Shown here piece by piece: positions 16,983 through 30,300 of a stretch of 64,000 nt of DNA. Under the pieces are notes generated by a model that had not been told where the DNA came from, made no database searches, and worked only from the letters and a program-made list of their open reading frames with translations. This stretch comes from a virus. How positions within the stretch are numbered: position 1 is the first letter of the stretch; each line of letters starts with the position of its first letter. Both the position numbers and the translations under genes were made by a program. The stretch covers positions 1-64,000 of the IMG/VR virus record IMGVR_UViG_3300020463_000014. The stretch is one strand, 5' to 3'.

Positions 16983-18356
16983 TTAATTCCAACCAAAAGA
17001 TCCATTTCCAGTGAATGAATAATATGTATAAGTTCCAACTGTTGTTATTGTAGGAGATCCAGTTACATTTTGTGGTTGCGTTTTTGCAGTTAATACTCTA
17101 AATCTTACTGTCCCATCAGCACCAGCTGCAGGCGATCCACTACTATTAAACATACCTCCACCACCTGAACCCGTATTTGCCGCACCTGATGATGCTGTAG
17201 ATGCTGGACCACTTGTACCACCAACTCCGGATGCACTTGTAGTTGTTCCATATTTCTGTGCTCCAGAGCCACCAGCAGCGTACCAGTTCCCATCTACCCA
17301 TTGTTTACCAATACCACCGGCACCACCAGTATTATGAGAGCCATTACCTCCAGCCCCTCCAGCACCACCGCCACCGCCAGAACCTGGATCACCACTAGTA
17401 AAATTACCACCAGTATTTCTATAACCAGGCGGAGTCTGAAGGTCGGTTGGAGTTCTAAGATTTGCAGCTGGATTACTACTACCACCAGTAGAACCACCAG
17501 CACTTACTGCAGCTTGATAACCATAGCCAGGACCAGCACCACCGCCACCAGATTGTATGTCTGTAGATGCATCAGATGCTAGTACACGACTTAATGTTCC
17601 TGGGTTTGCTGGACCTTGCGAACCACTCCATCCAGTAACGGCAGCGCCTCCAGTCCCAACTGTGACAGCGTATGTAACACCTGCAACTGGAACTAATGTA
17701 CTTTCTCTATATTCACCAGCACCACCGCCACCGCCGTGGCGCATAGCTCCAGAGCCGCCACCACCAACAATTAATAAATCAATTGTTGGTATGAATGCTA
17801 ATGTAAATGCACTTACAGTACTAACTGATCCATTGATTCCATCATTAACATTAAATGTAATGCTAAAAGTTCCCGCATCTGATTCTGATGAAGATGGAGT
17901 TATTGTAAATACATTATCAGCCTGAGCCACTGTTGCTGTACTACCAAGAGAACCTGTTGTAACTGCATAAGACCAAGTTAAAGCAAATCCTTCTGGATCA
18001 GTTGACACCGCAGTAATTACGGTTGGAGTTGCATCTTGTGTTAGTGCATACGTAGCATCAACTCCAGTAATTGCAGTTGGAGATGCATTTGTAACAGTAG
18101 CAATAATAAACCAACCAACTCCATTATAAACATATATTTTATTAGTGGCAGTAACTAACACTGTATCACCAGTATTCATTCCTGTTAATGTTGCAAGATC
18201 ATTAAATGATGCTACCACAGATTGTCCACTTGCACCTGCACCCATACCTGCTGAAGATATTTTTCTATTAGAAGCAGGTGTTGAAGCTTCAGCTACTGAT
18301 GCTAAAGCTCCAGATTTTCCAAATGCTCTTGAGATAAGAGATGCTCTCGATACCAT
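16983..18356 (-). CDS. Glycine-rich adhesin-like virion protein, 457 aa
   Basis: A 457-aa protein. Residues about 40-90 resemble a short fibre-tip domain (TGDTVLVTATNKIYVYNGVG), residues 90-190 a cadherin-like beta domain (ITPSSSESDAGTFSITFNVN). From about 195 to 430 it is extremely glycine-rich, with DLLIVGGGGSGAMRHGGGGG, GSGGGGGAGGAGGNGSHN and GSGGGGMFNSSG. Polyglycine stretches of this kind form packed PII-helix sandwiches in receptor-binding adhesins such as gp38 of phage S16 and T2. A host-recognition role is therefore likely but inferred. A ribosome site, AAAGGAC, precedes the ATG, 12 bases after the end of the giant fibre gene. Confidence 0.82.
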   Translation of the reverse strand: MVSRASLISRAFGKSGALASVAEASTPASNRKISSAGMGAGASGQSVVASFNDLATLTGMNTGDTVLVTATNKIYVYNGVGWFIIATVTNASPTAITGVDATYALTQDATPTVITAVSTDPEGFALTWSYAVTTGSLGSTATVAQADNVFTITPSSSESDAGTFSITFNVNDGINGSVSTVSAFTLAFIPTIDLLIVGGGGSGAMRHGGGGGAGEYRESTLVPVAGVTYAVTVGTGGAAVTGWSGSQGPANPGTLSRVLASDASTDIQSGGGGAGPGYGYQAAVSAGGSTGGSSNPAANLRTPTDLQTPPGYRNTGGNFTSGDPGSGGGGGAGGAGGNGSHNTGGAGGIGKQWVDGNWYAAGGSGAQKYGTTTSASGVGGTSGPASTASSGAANTGSGGGGMFNSSGSPAAGADGTVRFRVLTAKTQPQNVTGSPTITTVGTYTYYSFTGNGSFGWN

Positions 18357-18368
18357 TACTTTTGTCCT

Positions 18369-21300
18369 TTATTTTTCTGTAAATAACCAACCATTAGCCA
18401 CATTATAATATACCAATCCAAACGCAGCTCTATTAACATCAATTGTTAAATCTGAATCAGTACCTTCAATTTTATGACCATTTCTTCCAATTGTAATAGC
18501 GTTTGTAGAAGCTTGTCCTGTTCCATCAATAATTCTAACTTCATCTCCAAGCGTTGCTGTTGCTGGAAGATTAACTGTTTTAGCAGTACTTGTATCAACA
18601 ATTAATCTTTGACCAGCAGTTAATGTTAATGGTGTTGTAGTAACCTCTATCCAAGTATCAGGAGCAGTGGATGATGGTGTTCTTGCTATAACGTACGCAC
18701 TATCAACTAAATTAAATAGAGCCTGGGCATCTACTGTAACATTTGAAGCTTTATTTTCAATTGCAGTAATTACAATTTCATCAGATGTAGAAGCACCAGA
18801 CGTTAGCGTAATAGTATTTGTTATTGGATTAGATGCAAAGTCATCTGAATCCATAAGTTTAATACCATTTTGGAATACATTAAAGTTACTTGAATCAATT
18901 CCTAATGTTTTAGAATTAGCATCAGCACCAGTAAACACTGTTTGACCGTTTGTAGCGATAAACTTAAAGGTGTTCATAAATGTATCGCCAACAACTATAT
19001 GCGATTGTGTAACAGTTTGTGATAAAGTATTAATTACAAGATCATCACCTGAGTCAGCAGTAAATCCATTTAATGTTACTGAATTTGCTGCAGCATTAAC
19101 TGTATAATCTACACCAGATACTAATCGAATACCATTATTAAATACTTGATAATTAGCAGTATCAATTGCAAGAGCTGCACCGTTAGCATCATTTCCAGAG
19201 AATACTGTTTGACCAGAATCTGCTACATAATAATAATTAGCAAAGTTAACAGCATTTGTAAATGTTCCACCCGATGTTCTAGCTTCAATGTATGCGCTAT
19301 CAATCATTCCAGTTACAGCAGCTGAATCTGTACCTGCTGGTAACACACCTGGAGCCCAATAACTATTTGAGTTATCCCAAATTAATATCTGACCTTCAGT
19401 TGGCGCAGTTGTATGAACATCAGCTAATGAAGTAATTGAAGATGTATTATCTAATTTTGTTCCAAGAGCTGTTGCTGTAGTAGCAGCATAATTCGCATCA
19501 TCGCCAAGAGCGGCAGCTAATTCATTTAAAGTATTTAATGTAGCAGGAGCAGCATCTACTAGAGCGGCAACTGCCGAATCAACTGAAGATGAAACTGCAG
19601 CTCCAAGAACATTACCCGTTGGTGATGTAGTTAATGTTTGAATAATTACATCATCTGAATCAGCAGCAGCTAATGTTAAAGTAACAGTATTAGTACTAGC
19701 GTTAACATTATAATCTTCAACTCTATTTAAACGAATACCATTTATGAATACTTGATGATTACTATCTGTTATTGATAGAGATTGTGAATTAAGATCATTG
19801 CCAGTAAATGCCGTTTGGCCAGCTGTTGCTCTAAACTTATAGTCTTTAAAATTAGCTTGACCAGCTACAATGTAGTTAGCTTTAGCGCCAGTGCTAATAT
19901 TAGTTATGACTAAATCATCTCCAACATTTGCTCCAGTAGTAAGAACAACTGCTGTTTTTCCAGATACTGTATAATCAATATCTTTAAGAAGGTGAATACC
20001 ATTTAAATATACTTGAATTCCAGTAGCAGTTACTGCAAGAGTATTACCAGCAACATCTGCGCCACTATATGTTGTTTGGTTAGCAGTTGCAGTAAATCTA
20101 AAGTTAGAATATTCAGATGAAACTGCAGCACCACTAGAAGTTTGTCTTGCTTGAATATAATCGCTATCAATTAAAGCTATTATTGCTGCACTATCTGCAG
20201 AACCTCCACCACTTGCGACAGTACCTGGAATCCAGCTACTTGTTCCAGCATCATATACTAATGCTTGACCATCTGTTGGAGATGAATAAGTAACATCTGT
20301 AAGCCCACCAAGTGTTGTTACACCAGCTGAAGATCTTGCAAGGATATAATCACTATCAATTAACTGAAGAACTTCAGCAGAATCAAATGATGATAATATT
20401 TGTCTTGCTTGAACATATGCTGAATCAACCATTCCACTTACAGCTGAACTATCAATACCAGCCGGAACAACTCTTGCTTGGACATATGCTGAATCGATAA
20501 GAGTAATTGCTTTATCAGAATCTAATTTTGATCCAATAAGAGCAGTAATAGTAGTTGCAAAGTTTTCATCATTTCCAAGTGCAGTTGCAAACTCATTTAA
20601 AGTATCCATTGCAGCTGGAGCGCCATCAATTAAGTTATTAATAGCGGTTGTAATATCAGCACCAGAAGCAAGATCTATCCAGGCTCCGGCATGGGCAAAA
20701 TATGCTTTGCCAGTTGCGTGTACATGAGCAAACATACCGTGATAAGATGAAGCACTTGGAAGATCACCTAATGTTGCATAAACATTAGAATATAGGATCT
20801 TATTTGCGCCCATGTCCAGATCTTTACCAGTAATATTGCTATCTACTCTAGCATCTGTGTAATAAAGATTTGAACCTTCAGCTAATTGACCAGTATTTGC
20901 TCCACTTAGATCAAGCGCAGTTGCAACTCCAAGAGAATCAGTAGTAAGGAATACTCCTCCACTATCTTTAAGTCTTAATCCACCAAGATGAATAGTTGAA
21001 CCGCTTATATACAAATCTTTCCATGCAGCAGTTGGGCTACCAAGATCATATAACTTATCTCCACCTGGAAGAATAGTATTGAACGTTACATTAGTATTTT
21101 CTAATGGAATAGCAGTCCAAGATCCACCTTTAGATATTCTTGCTTTATTATCACTTGTTGTTACTGCAGTCATACCAGGATATGTTACAGGATTTGGTAA
21201 TGATCCAGCAGCAGCTCCTACAGACTTAAAGGTAATTTGATGCGGGCCAAAATCAACTGGTCGGCTACCTATTCCAGTTATTAGATCAACATGAGCACTA

Positions 21301-24300
21301 TCAACGATGCCTTTAATATAATCTGAATCTGCGATTGACTTAACATAATCACTATCAGCAATTGACTTAATATAGTCAGAATCTGCGATCGACTTAACAT
21401 AATCACTATCAGCAATTGATTTAATATAGTCACTATCAGCAATTGATTTAATATAGTCACTATCAGCAATAAACTTAATGTAATCTGAATCCGCAATTGA
21501 TTTGATATAATCTGAATCAGCTATGCCTTTAATGTAATCTGAATCTGCGATACCTTTAATATAATCACTATCAGCTACAAATTTTATATAGTCTGAATCT
21601 GCGATACCTTTAATATAATCACTATCAGCTACAAACTTGATATAGTCTGAATCTGCAATTAATTTGACATAATCACTATCAGCTACAAACTTGATATAGT
21701 CACTATCAGCTACAAACTTGATATAGTCTGAATCGATAATAAATTTAAAATGATCTGAATCAAGTTTACCAGAAGCAGTTAAATCTTCTTTTTGAACTCT
21801 AATATTAACAAAATTAGAATCTAATACTGATGTAAAAATATCTTGACCATCAATATAATACGACATACCTGCAGCAACATTAATACCGTCTTTTAATCCA
21901 CCACCAACAATATCTGTACCAACATTGATTGCATATAAACTACCAGGAGAATTATGATCAATACCAATACCAGATCTGCTACCAGTTGCAGCTGGCAAAT
22001 ATACTGTACCACCAAAAGTTTGTACTAATGGAGATTCAGTTTCTAATTTAACAAAACTGCCACTTGGTTGCTTTATTTTAATATCGCCATCAACTTGAAG
22101 ATCTCCATCAACAATATTGACAATACCTTTAATATTCATGGTATATGCAGGATCAAAGTTAGTACGTACACCCATTCTAAATAAGTTAGATGGTTCTGAT
22201 GCTTTTTGCGAGACATTTTTCTGGAAAGCATAATTTGATGTTTCACTTGCAATTAAAGACACTGCTTCGGCAGAATCTAAGAATCTATCGTCGTCAATTA
22301 AAGCATTAATATAATTTGCATTAATTACACCCTGATATGTTTCATACTGATTAAATCCATAATTTTGTTGTCTTGCAAAAATATAATCAGAATCAAAGAA
22401 ATGTGTCGCAGAATCAGGATCAATGAAGAATTGAGCAACCTGGTGTGTAAGATAAACTTGATTGCCTTGATTTGAATCAAGAATTCTATCACCTTGCCAA
22501 TATAGTGATTGTACATTAACACTACCATTAACATCTAAATTATATCCAGGTGTAGCTGTGTTAATACCAACTCTTGGAGCAGTTGTATGAAGATAACCAG
22601 ATCCAGCTGTATTATAAAAATACTGAGATGCTGGCATACTTGCACGATAATGTGATGTATCAATATGTGACCGAACATAAGTAGCATTAGCATTTGCTCT
22701 AATCCATGCTTGGTTAGCAACATCCTGTTGAATATATTGATATAACGGTTTGGTATTAATAGCAATATTACTTGTAAAGTTTGCTAAATCTTGAACATCT
22801 AATCCATATGTTGCTCCAGCAGCTACTTTACCAATTGCTACTGCGCCACCCATGATAGACAGTGTATTATTAGCAGATACAGTATTAGTATTTGCATCCA
22901 AACCAATTCCAATGGAACCTTCGCCTGTAGCTTTAATTTTTCTACCAATAGCAACAGAACCTACGCCTGTGGCTTCTACTTCGGTACCTAATGTGATACC
23001 ACCATTTGCAGCTACAGTAGTAATACCAATGCCAATGCCACCTAAAGTTGCTTGGTTACCTTCACCAAATCCATATGCCTTTGTTGTAGTGCCATCGACA
23101 ATATTAGCAAATCCATAAGCAAAAGCTTCATTATCAACTGTATTCGAATGCCCGAACGCATAACCAAAATCAGTTATTGTATTGTCTCTACCGTATGCAT
23201 CTCCACCATCAGTAATTATATTATTTGATCCATAAATATTACCGCCGCCGGTTTGCTGGTTTATCCCACCAAAGATATATCCACCATTTGCAGATGCAGC
23301 AGAACCAGCACCAGAACCAAAGTTTCCGCTGCCGTAGATTTTAATATCATAGAAATCTTTATTATCATCACCAAAAATATTAGAAAGTTGTTTAAAGTTT
23401 TTATTATTATCACCATATGCTGCTGTATTGTCTATAAGGCTTTCATTACCATCACCCCAAACCTTTGACTGTTTGTTAATGCTTTTATTATTATCACCAT
23501 GGACTGTGGCTTCATCAATAGAAGTATTATTTCTACCAGCTACAAAGTTGCTTCTAGAAACACTATTACTTCTACCGAAAACTGTAGCATTATTGCCATT
23601 TGTTGTATTTCCGTAACCAATTCCAACAGAGTTATTACCTCTTACTACATTAGATCGACCCATGGCCACGGCACTATTACCCATGCCTTCTGAACTAATA
23701 CCAATTCCAATACCTGAAGCTCCAGATTTTACTGATGTACCAAAAGAAACACCACCAGTTCCTGTTGTAGTATTAATACCAACACTAAATCCATTTGTTC
23801 CAGCATTAGCAGTATGTCCAATTGCAACTCCATTATTGCTAGCTGAGCTATTTACTCCAATTACCAAACTATTAGTACCAACAGTACCAGTATTATCTCT
23901 ACCAATATTTAAAGCGCCCTGGCCACCTTTGAGGTTATATCCTATTACAACAGAATTTCTTGCGGTGTTAGTAAGCTTATTACCAATAGCAGTATTTTTG
24001 AAACAATCATTATGATTACCAGGATCACCAGTAATTTCTTTACCAATTACAACACCAATACCAGTTTCTAGATCTTTACCGATAGCAATTCCGCCGTCAA
24101 GTGTAATTCCAGTCCCGGTTCGACCTGTATTTGTAATTTCAAGACCAATAGATACTGATTTTTGCTTATTGCTGTTTGTAATATCTTTACCAAGAGCAAC
24201 GCTAAATTGACCTGGATTAGTAACAGTATGTCCTACTGAAACTGATGCAGTAGTATGAAGAGGACCTTTTGATATTCCAACATAAGATACATTACCAGCT

Positions 24301-27300
24301 TTTGCGTCATAACCAATAGCCGTTGAATAATCAGTAGCTAAAGTATTATAGCCAATGCCTTGTGATTGATAACCAACTTCATTACTATCCCATGTTACAT
24401 TTGTTCCATCAACTTCACCAGCTCTGAAAGCGCCATATTCTGGGATCCACATAAGTCTTGAACCAGCACCAATTTGAGTACCAGTTTTACTTAATGGAAC
24501 AACACCAGCTTTTGGATGTTGAGCAATAGTTGCAATATTTGAGCTAAGGAATAATACATTACCAGAATCCACTGCAAATCTTGTTGTTGGATCATTTGGA
24601 TGAATAGTATTCTTTTGACCAACAATTACAGCACCTTCTTCATCATAATAAATTTGTTGATTACCACCTGCTGGACCTATTCTATTCCAAGGAGTAATTA
24701 ATCTTTCGCCAATATAAGTTGAATCTATAACTCTCATAAGGTTAGAATCGAAAGATCTTCCAATATAAGGATTAACTAAATTAAAACCTAGCGCTGAATC
24801 ATAAGAAGATGGATAATAAGGGCCAAAATAGAATTCAGCGCTATCTCCGGCCGTCATAGTTTGATTAGTATTATCCCAAAGTAGTCCGCCATTAATTACT
24901 CTATAATCAGAATCAGCTCTGCGAGTACCACCAAATAATAACCCGCCGTTTTGTATTTTAGCAATTTTACCGTCTACAGTAAATCCAGTTTTAAATATTG
25001 CACTATCTTTAAATGTAAATTGAGTATTCGTCTGAGCGGAACCACTATCTTCACCAGTAGCACTTTTGCTACTTGTAATATTAAGATTACCACTTAAGGT
25101 AATAGGTGGATTTTCTAATTGAAACCCTGATGCTACTGTAAGAGGACCTCTAACTGTAAGTGACGCATCATTCTTTCTACTTCTTGCTTCAACTCTAATT
25201 ACATCATTTAATTTTAATCTTGTATTTGCGGTAGAGTCAAAGATATGAATAAGACTATTAGATACTTCTTCCCATTTTTCTCCATCTGATTCAAGTTCAA
25301 CACCATTAATATATACTTTTGTTAGACCATTTTTAACATAGTTAAGAATTTTACTTGGGCTTGAGTTGTCACTATCTTGAAGTCTCAAAGCAGTAAGATT
25401 TGGAGTACCTTTAAGAGATGTTATTTGGTGATGCAGTCCTCTATTATCAATTCTAATATCTGTTATACTAGAAGTATTTAATCGAGGTGTGCCTGTACCC
25501 CATTGAGGAAGTGATGCTAGCCTTAATTCAATAGTATTGGTTCCAGTTACTACAAAATCTCCAGTTTGGACGCCGAGAGCTGCGCTTCCTGTACCATGCT
25601 GTAAACCTCCAGCTTGCAGTGGACCTACAGAATCGCCTATAGCAGACCAAGTACCAGGTCTAAATGATACTACAATATGACTATCATCTAAAGCTGGACC
25701 AGGTATTCCAATTATAGTAATTGAAGAATCACCGAGTGGTAAATTGGTATCTGTTCCGGATGCGATTGCAAGAAATGATGCTAAAGTTCCATCAGTATTA
25801 CTAATGGTTTTATGACCTCTTGAAACTACATAGCTATCAGCATGATCAATCGTAGGATCTTGATTATCAATAAAATTAAATATAAATGTATCGTCTGGTG
25901 TTATTGTATGTCCTTCAATAAGGCTATGTCCACCAGCACTAAATCCAGAATCAACTCTTACATCACCTTTAACATATAATCTAGATCCTGGATGATCAAT
26001 AGGAGCACTATCTGCACCAATTGCAACTTGAGTTTCAGCATTAAATCCAACACCACCAAAATAAAGAGTATGACCATCAACAGATCTTCTCCAATGTGAA
26101 CTATCATTAGCATTATGAAGAATATAGTTAGGACTAATAACAGTTTTCAGATAACCAGAATCGATAACAGAAGCAATTACTGCTGAGTCAATGTTCATTC
26201 TATCTTTTACATAATCATTAGTAACAATTGTTGCAATATAGTCTTGAGTTGGCCAAGCGACCTGAGTACCTTGAGCAGATGTAGTAATAATAGGAGATTT
26301 ATGATCAATTGCGGCTTGTAAAGAAGCATTATCTTCTGCAGGCCTATTTCCTAAAGATGCGCCTGCTACCTGATAATTTGGAAGATCAATGCGAGCTTTA
26401 CCAAGAACATCAAGCGAAAATTTCTTATACTGTATTCCATCAACAATATCTTTATAAGCTATATCACCTACACTAACATCATTTCTAGCAATTGTAACAG
26501 CATTACCTTGTGGAATGTCTGCAGCAAGAGATGCATCTGGTTGAAAGTTAATAAGTTGATCGCCCTCTTTTAAGGCCCAGAAATTATCAATAGAAACTCT
26601 TGCTTGAACATATGCGGAATCTAGATGATTTTCTAGAATTGGAATAAGTCCACCAGTTGGTCTTACAACAAAACTGTCAAATGACATTCTTTCGCCAGTA
26701 CCAGGATTATCACCAATTGTAAATGTACTACCTGAAACAGATTGTCTAAAATGAATTGAGCCTTCTACAGTAGCGCTATCACCGACAGTTAATTTTCCAA
26801 TTACATTTAAATCAGCGCTTGGTGTAGTAGCTACAGCTGGAACAACTTGAGCATAAAGTGCTGATGATGTATCAAATGTTCCGCTGTAATCTGTGGTAGT
26901 AACTGGTTGAGTTAATGCTTGATCGTGAAATAATTCAAATACATTAGTATTAGTTATATTTCCAGTTCCATCATCTGGTCCAACAAAGAAAGTAATTGCA
27001 TCAATAATACCAGCGGGTGATGTAATATTAACTCCTTGGAATCGAACAGCATCGCCTATTACTAAACCATGAGTGCCACCGCTTGGTAAAGTAACTTCTG
27101 TTTTTGTGGCAAATGCAGCAATAGTAAAATTTGATACTAAGGCTGCAACATTTATAACTTCATAGGTACCATTGACCGTATATATACTAGGTTCGCTTGA
27201 CATATCAAGTGCTACTGTACATGCTCTATCAGTAAATAAATTAAATGTATTCGCATCAACTGCCTGAACAAAATATATATTATCGGCTGTGCTATTATAA

Positions 27301-30300
27301 TTAAAACTACTAGAAGTTCCAGAAGTACTATCAGTCTCAACATTAACAAATTTAATAGCTAATCCGCTACCTGGGCCACCTGCAGTAGCCATCGAACTGG
27401 ATGGTGCAAGTTTATGACCACCGAGTGGAGTTACTGTTAAATTATTGTAGGGAGTATTTGCTGTTACACTTCCATTTCCACTAGTGGCGTCAATATTAAT
27501 AGTAAATCCATCGGGAAATGTAGAAACTGGTGTTGTAACTTGTGTATGTGTAACAATAACAGTCGGGGCTGTGCCTTTAATAAAGTCTTTGATATTCACA
27601 TCACCAATATAAAGTGTAGCACCACTATCAATATTTACATCACCATGAATGTCAAGAGTATAATTTGGATTAAATCCAGAAGCATATTTTGCAGTATTAT
27701 TATGAGGTCTCTTAGCAGTTTTACCAATCATAATATTGGTATTATTTAAACCTTTATTTACATAATTACTATCAATAATATTAGTACCAGAATCATTAAA
27801 GATCTCTGGCTTCATAATTACAATGCCATTAGTTAATCCAGTTGGAATGAATGTATTACCACCAATGAATATAGTCTTATTAGCAGTACCACCTACTACA
27901 GTTCCGCCATACTGCGCATTTGCTCCAGTTGTGTGTGAATCTTTCCAACCTGTACCAATTACAATATTATTAGCACTAGTATTATTAAGAAGACTATTAT
28001 CTTTACCAATTACATAATTATTATCTCCAGCGTTATCAAGTATATTACCTTCACCAATAATAATTGATTTATTAGCAGCCTTTGGAGCAGTATTAGATAA
28101 TCCAAATTTATTATCAATACCAAATGCATAAAGTTGAGTTCCAGTGTTGTTTGAATCTTGTAAATTACCTTCACCTAGGAACATGTTTTGATCTGTTATG
28201 ATTTCATTACTTTTACCAATCGCAATGGAATGATGACCCAAGTTGCCTGTTCGGCCAAGAGTCTGTTGACCTTTACTTACTCTTTGTCCAACTCTATTTT
28301 TATAACCAAGAGATACAGAAGCTCTTCCTTTGGCATAGGGTTGTTCACCCATTCCCATAGAAAAATAGCCTAAATCAGAATTTTGATGTTCACCTAAATC
28401 TATTTTACCAGCTCTTACTATAGCAGCTCTTGAGCTATATAAGAACATATTATTATATGTAAGACTTGCTGGCCCACCATCAGAATCAAATACTGCCGAA
28501 TCACCCGCATCATATAAAGTACTTTTTAGAATACCATCAACTTGAAAATCACCACGAACATCAAACTCAGTATTAGGATCTGTTTTTTGTACACCTATAT
28601 TTCTTGGCGCAGCTGTAAGAATAAATCTTCCATCATCTACAAATGGATTGCCGGCAATTGGAGCGCCACCTTCCGGATTGTTCTGAAAAATATTTCCGCC
28701 ATATATAATATTGCCGCCAACAAATAAGTTACCCGCACCGTCAATGGCATCAAACATATCAGATTCTCTACCAATTGATACGTTACCACCTTGAATAGCC
28801 ATAAGGTTATCATCTACAACAACACCCGGTATTGTTCTATTTGGATTACCTATGAGATCTGCACCAGCTCCATATATAGGAGTAGTAGTGACCATTTGAA
28901 AATTTATGCTTTTATTAGCAGTATTAGCAATGTGGCCATTCATACCAAATGCGTAAGAACTTTGTCCTGAGACTATATTTTCTCTACCAAATGCAAACGC
29001 ATCGCCGCCACCAACTTTATTATAAGAGCCAATTGCAAACGATAAAGCACCACCAACAGAATCTTCCACACCGAAAGCAAAACCAGCATTACTTTGAGCT
29101 GTGTTGTTTTGTCCAAGTAGAAAATTAAAATTGCCACCGGCCGATTTATTGCCAAGACCAATAAATACTTGTTCTTTACCACCATTTGATACAATATTGC
29201 TTTTACCTAAAATAAATGTATCATCACCCTTTGCAGCGTTTTCTGCACCAAGTAAAACATTTCTATCACCACCATCAGAATTGTTTGATCCAATACCAAC
29301 TGAATATATACCAGTTATTTTATTTTTGAAACCCATAGCAATAGAAGCAAGCCCGGCGGCTCGACTACTATCACCAGTTGCAAAGCTACTTTGACCAGAA
29401 GCTTTAACATTTAAACCAAAGGCTGCTGAAAAAAGACCTAACTCATCCCAAGCAAAATCCTTATGGTTTGTAAAGTATCCACCACGCGTTGATGCTTTTC
29501 CTGGAACAAACGAAAATCTAGATCCTTTAGCTGAATCAGCAAGAGCGCTTAGTGACGGATCGCCGTAATTAATTACAAGATCATGCGCCATAGAAATCTC
29601 GCCAGAGATAGCATCATTATAGTCTGCGCTTTGTGGAATTGATCCAACTCCTTGAAAGCCACCTTTTACCTGAAATGGCCCTCCATGAACTTCGAACCTA
29701 GATTTAGGTTTATCTGTACCAACTGCAATTCTACCAAATCCACCATATGGATAAGTTGCTTTAAAATCTCTTGGAACAAAAAATGCATCGTCTAGAGCGG
29801 TAGCAGTAAATAATCCACCACCTGTAAATGGTACACCATTTTGTAAGAGCTCGCCAGTAAAGTTAATACTACCATCTTTATGAACTTCAAATAAAGAACT
29901 ATCTTCAAGTGATATAGCTCTTATTAAAACTGAAACATCTGAATCGTTAGCGCTAACTCCATCACCTGGAAATCTTCTAAGATCTCTTCCACTATCTTTA
30001 TGTAAATCACTTTTAAAATAGTTAATAGGTAGAGTAGAAGTTAATGAATATTTACGCCCTGCAAATTCGGTAGAGTCACCATCAGTAGTTACGGTTAAAC
30101 CATAAAAGTCTCTGGCTTGAGAATCATTAGGATAAATTATTGAGTTTGGATCAATTGTTAACAATCCAGGTTTTGATTTGTATGAACCTACTTTAACTCC
30201 TGCAGCATCAACTACACCTGTATTCTTATCAACAACAAATCTATACCAGCCAGAATCTTGTATGATTTGTTCTGCAACCATAAGACCAAATCGAGTACCA

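Noticed and set aside
17301-17925. Plus-strand open frames opposite the glycine-rich gene
   Set aside because: They are mirror frames of a GGN-rich gene, Thr/Pro-rich by composition, with no ribosome site or promoter.
21276-21761. CRISPR-like array with 27-base periodicity
   Set aside because: The units are contiguous, without unique spacers, and lie in frame in a long coding gene; they encode nine-residue protein repeats.
22852-24015. Several plus-strand open frames of 60-117 codons opposite the giant fibre gene
   Set aside because: Low-complexity antisense shadows of repeat-rich coding DNA, without ribosome sites, and the minus-strand frame is continuous and motif-bearing.
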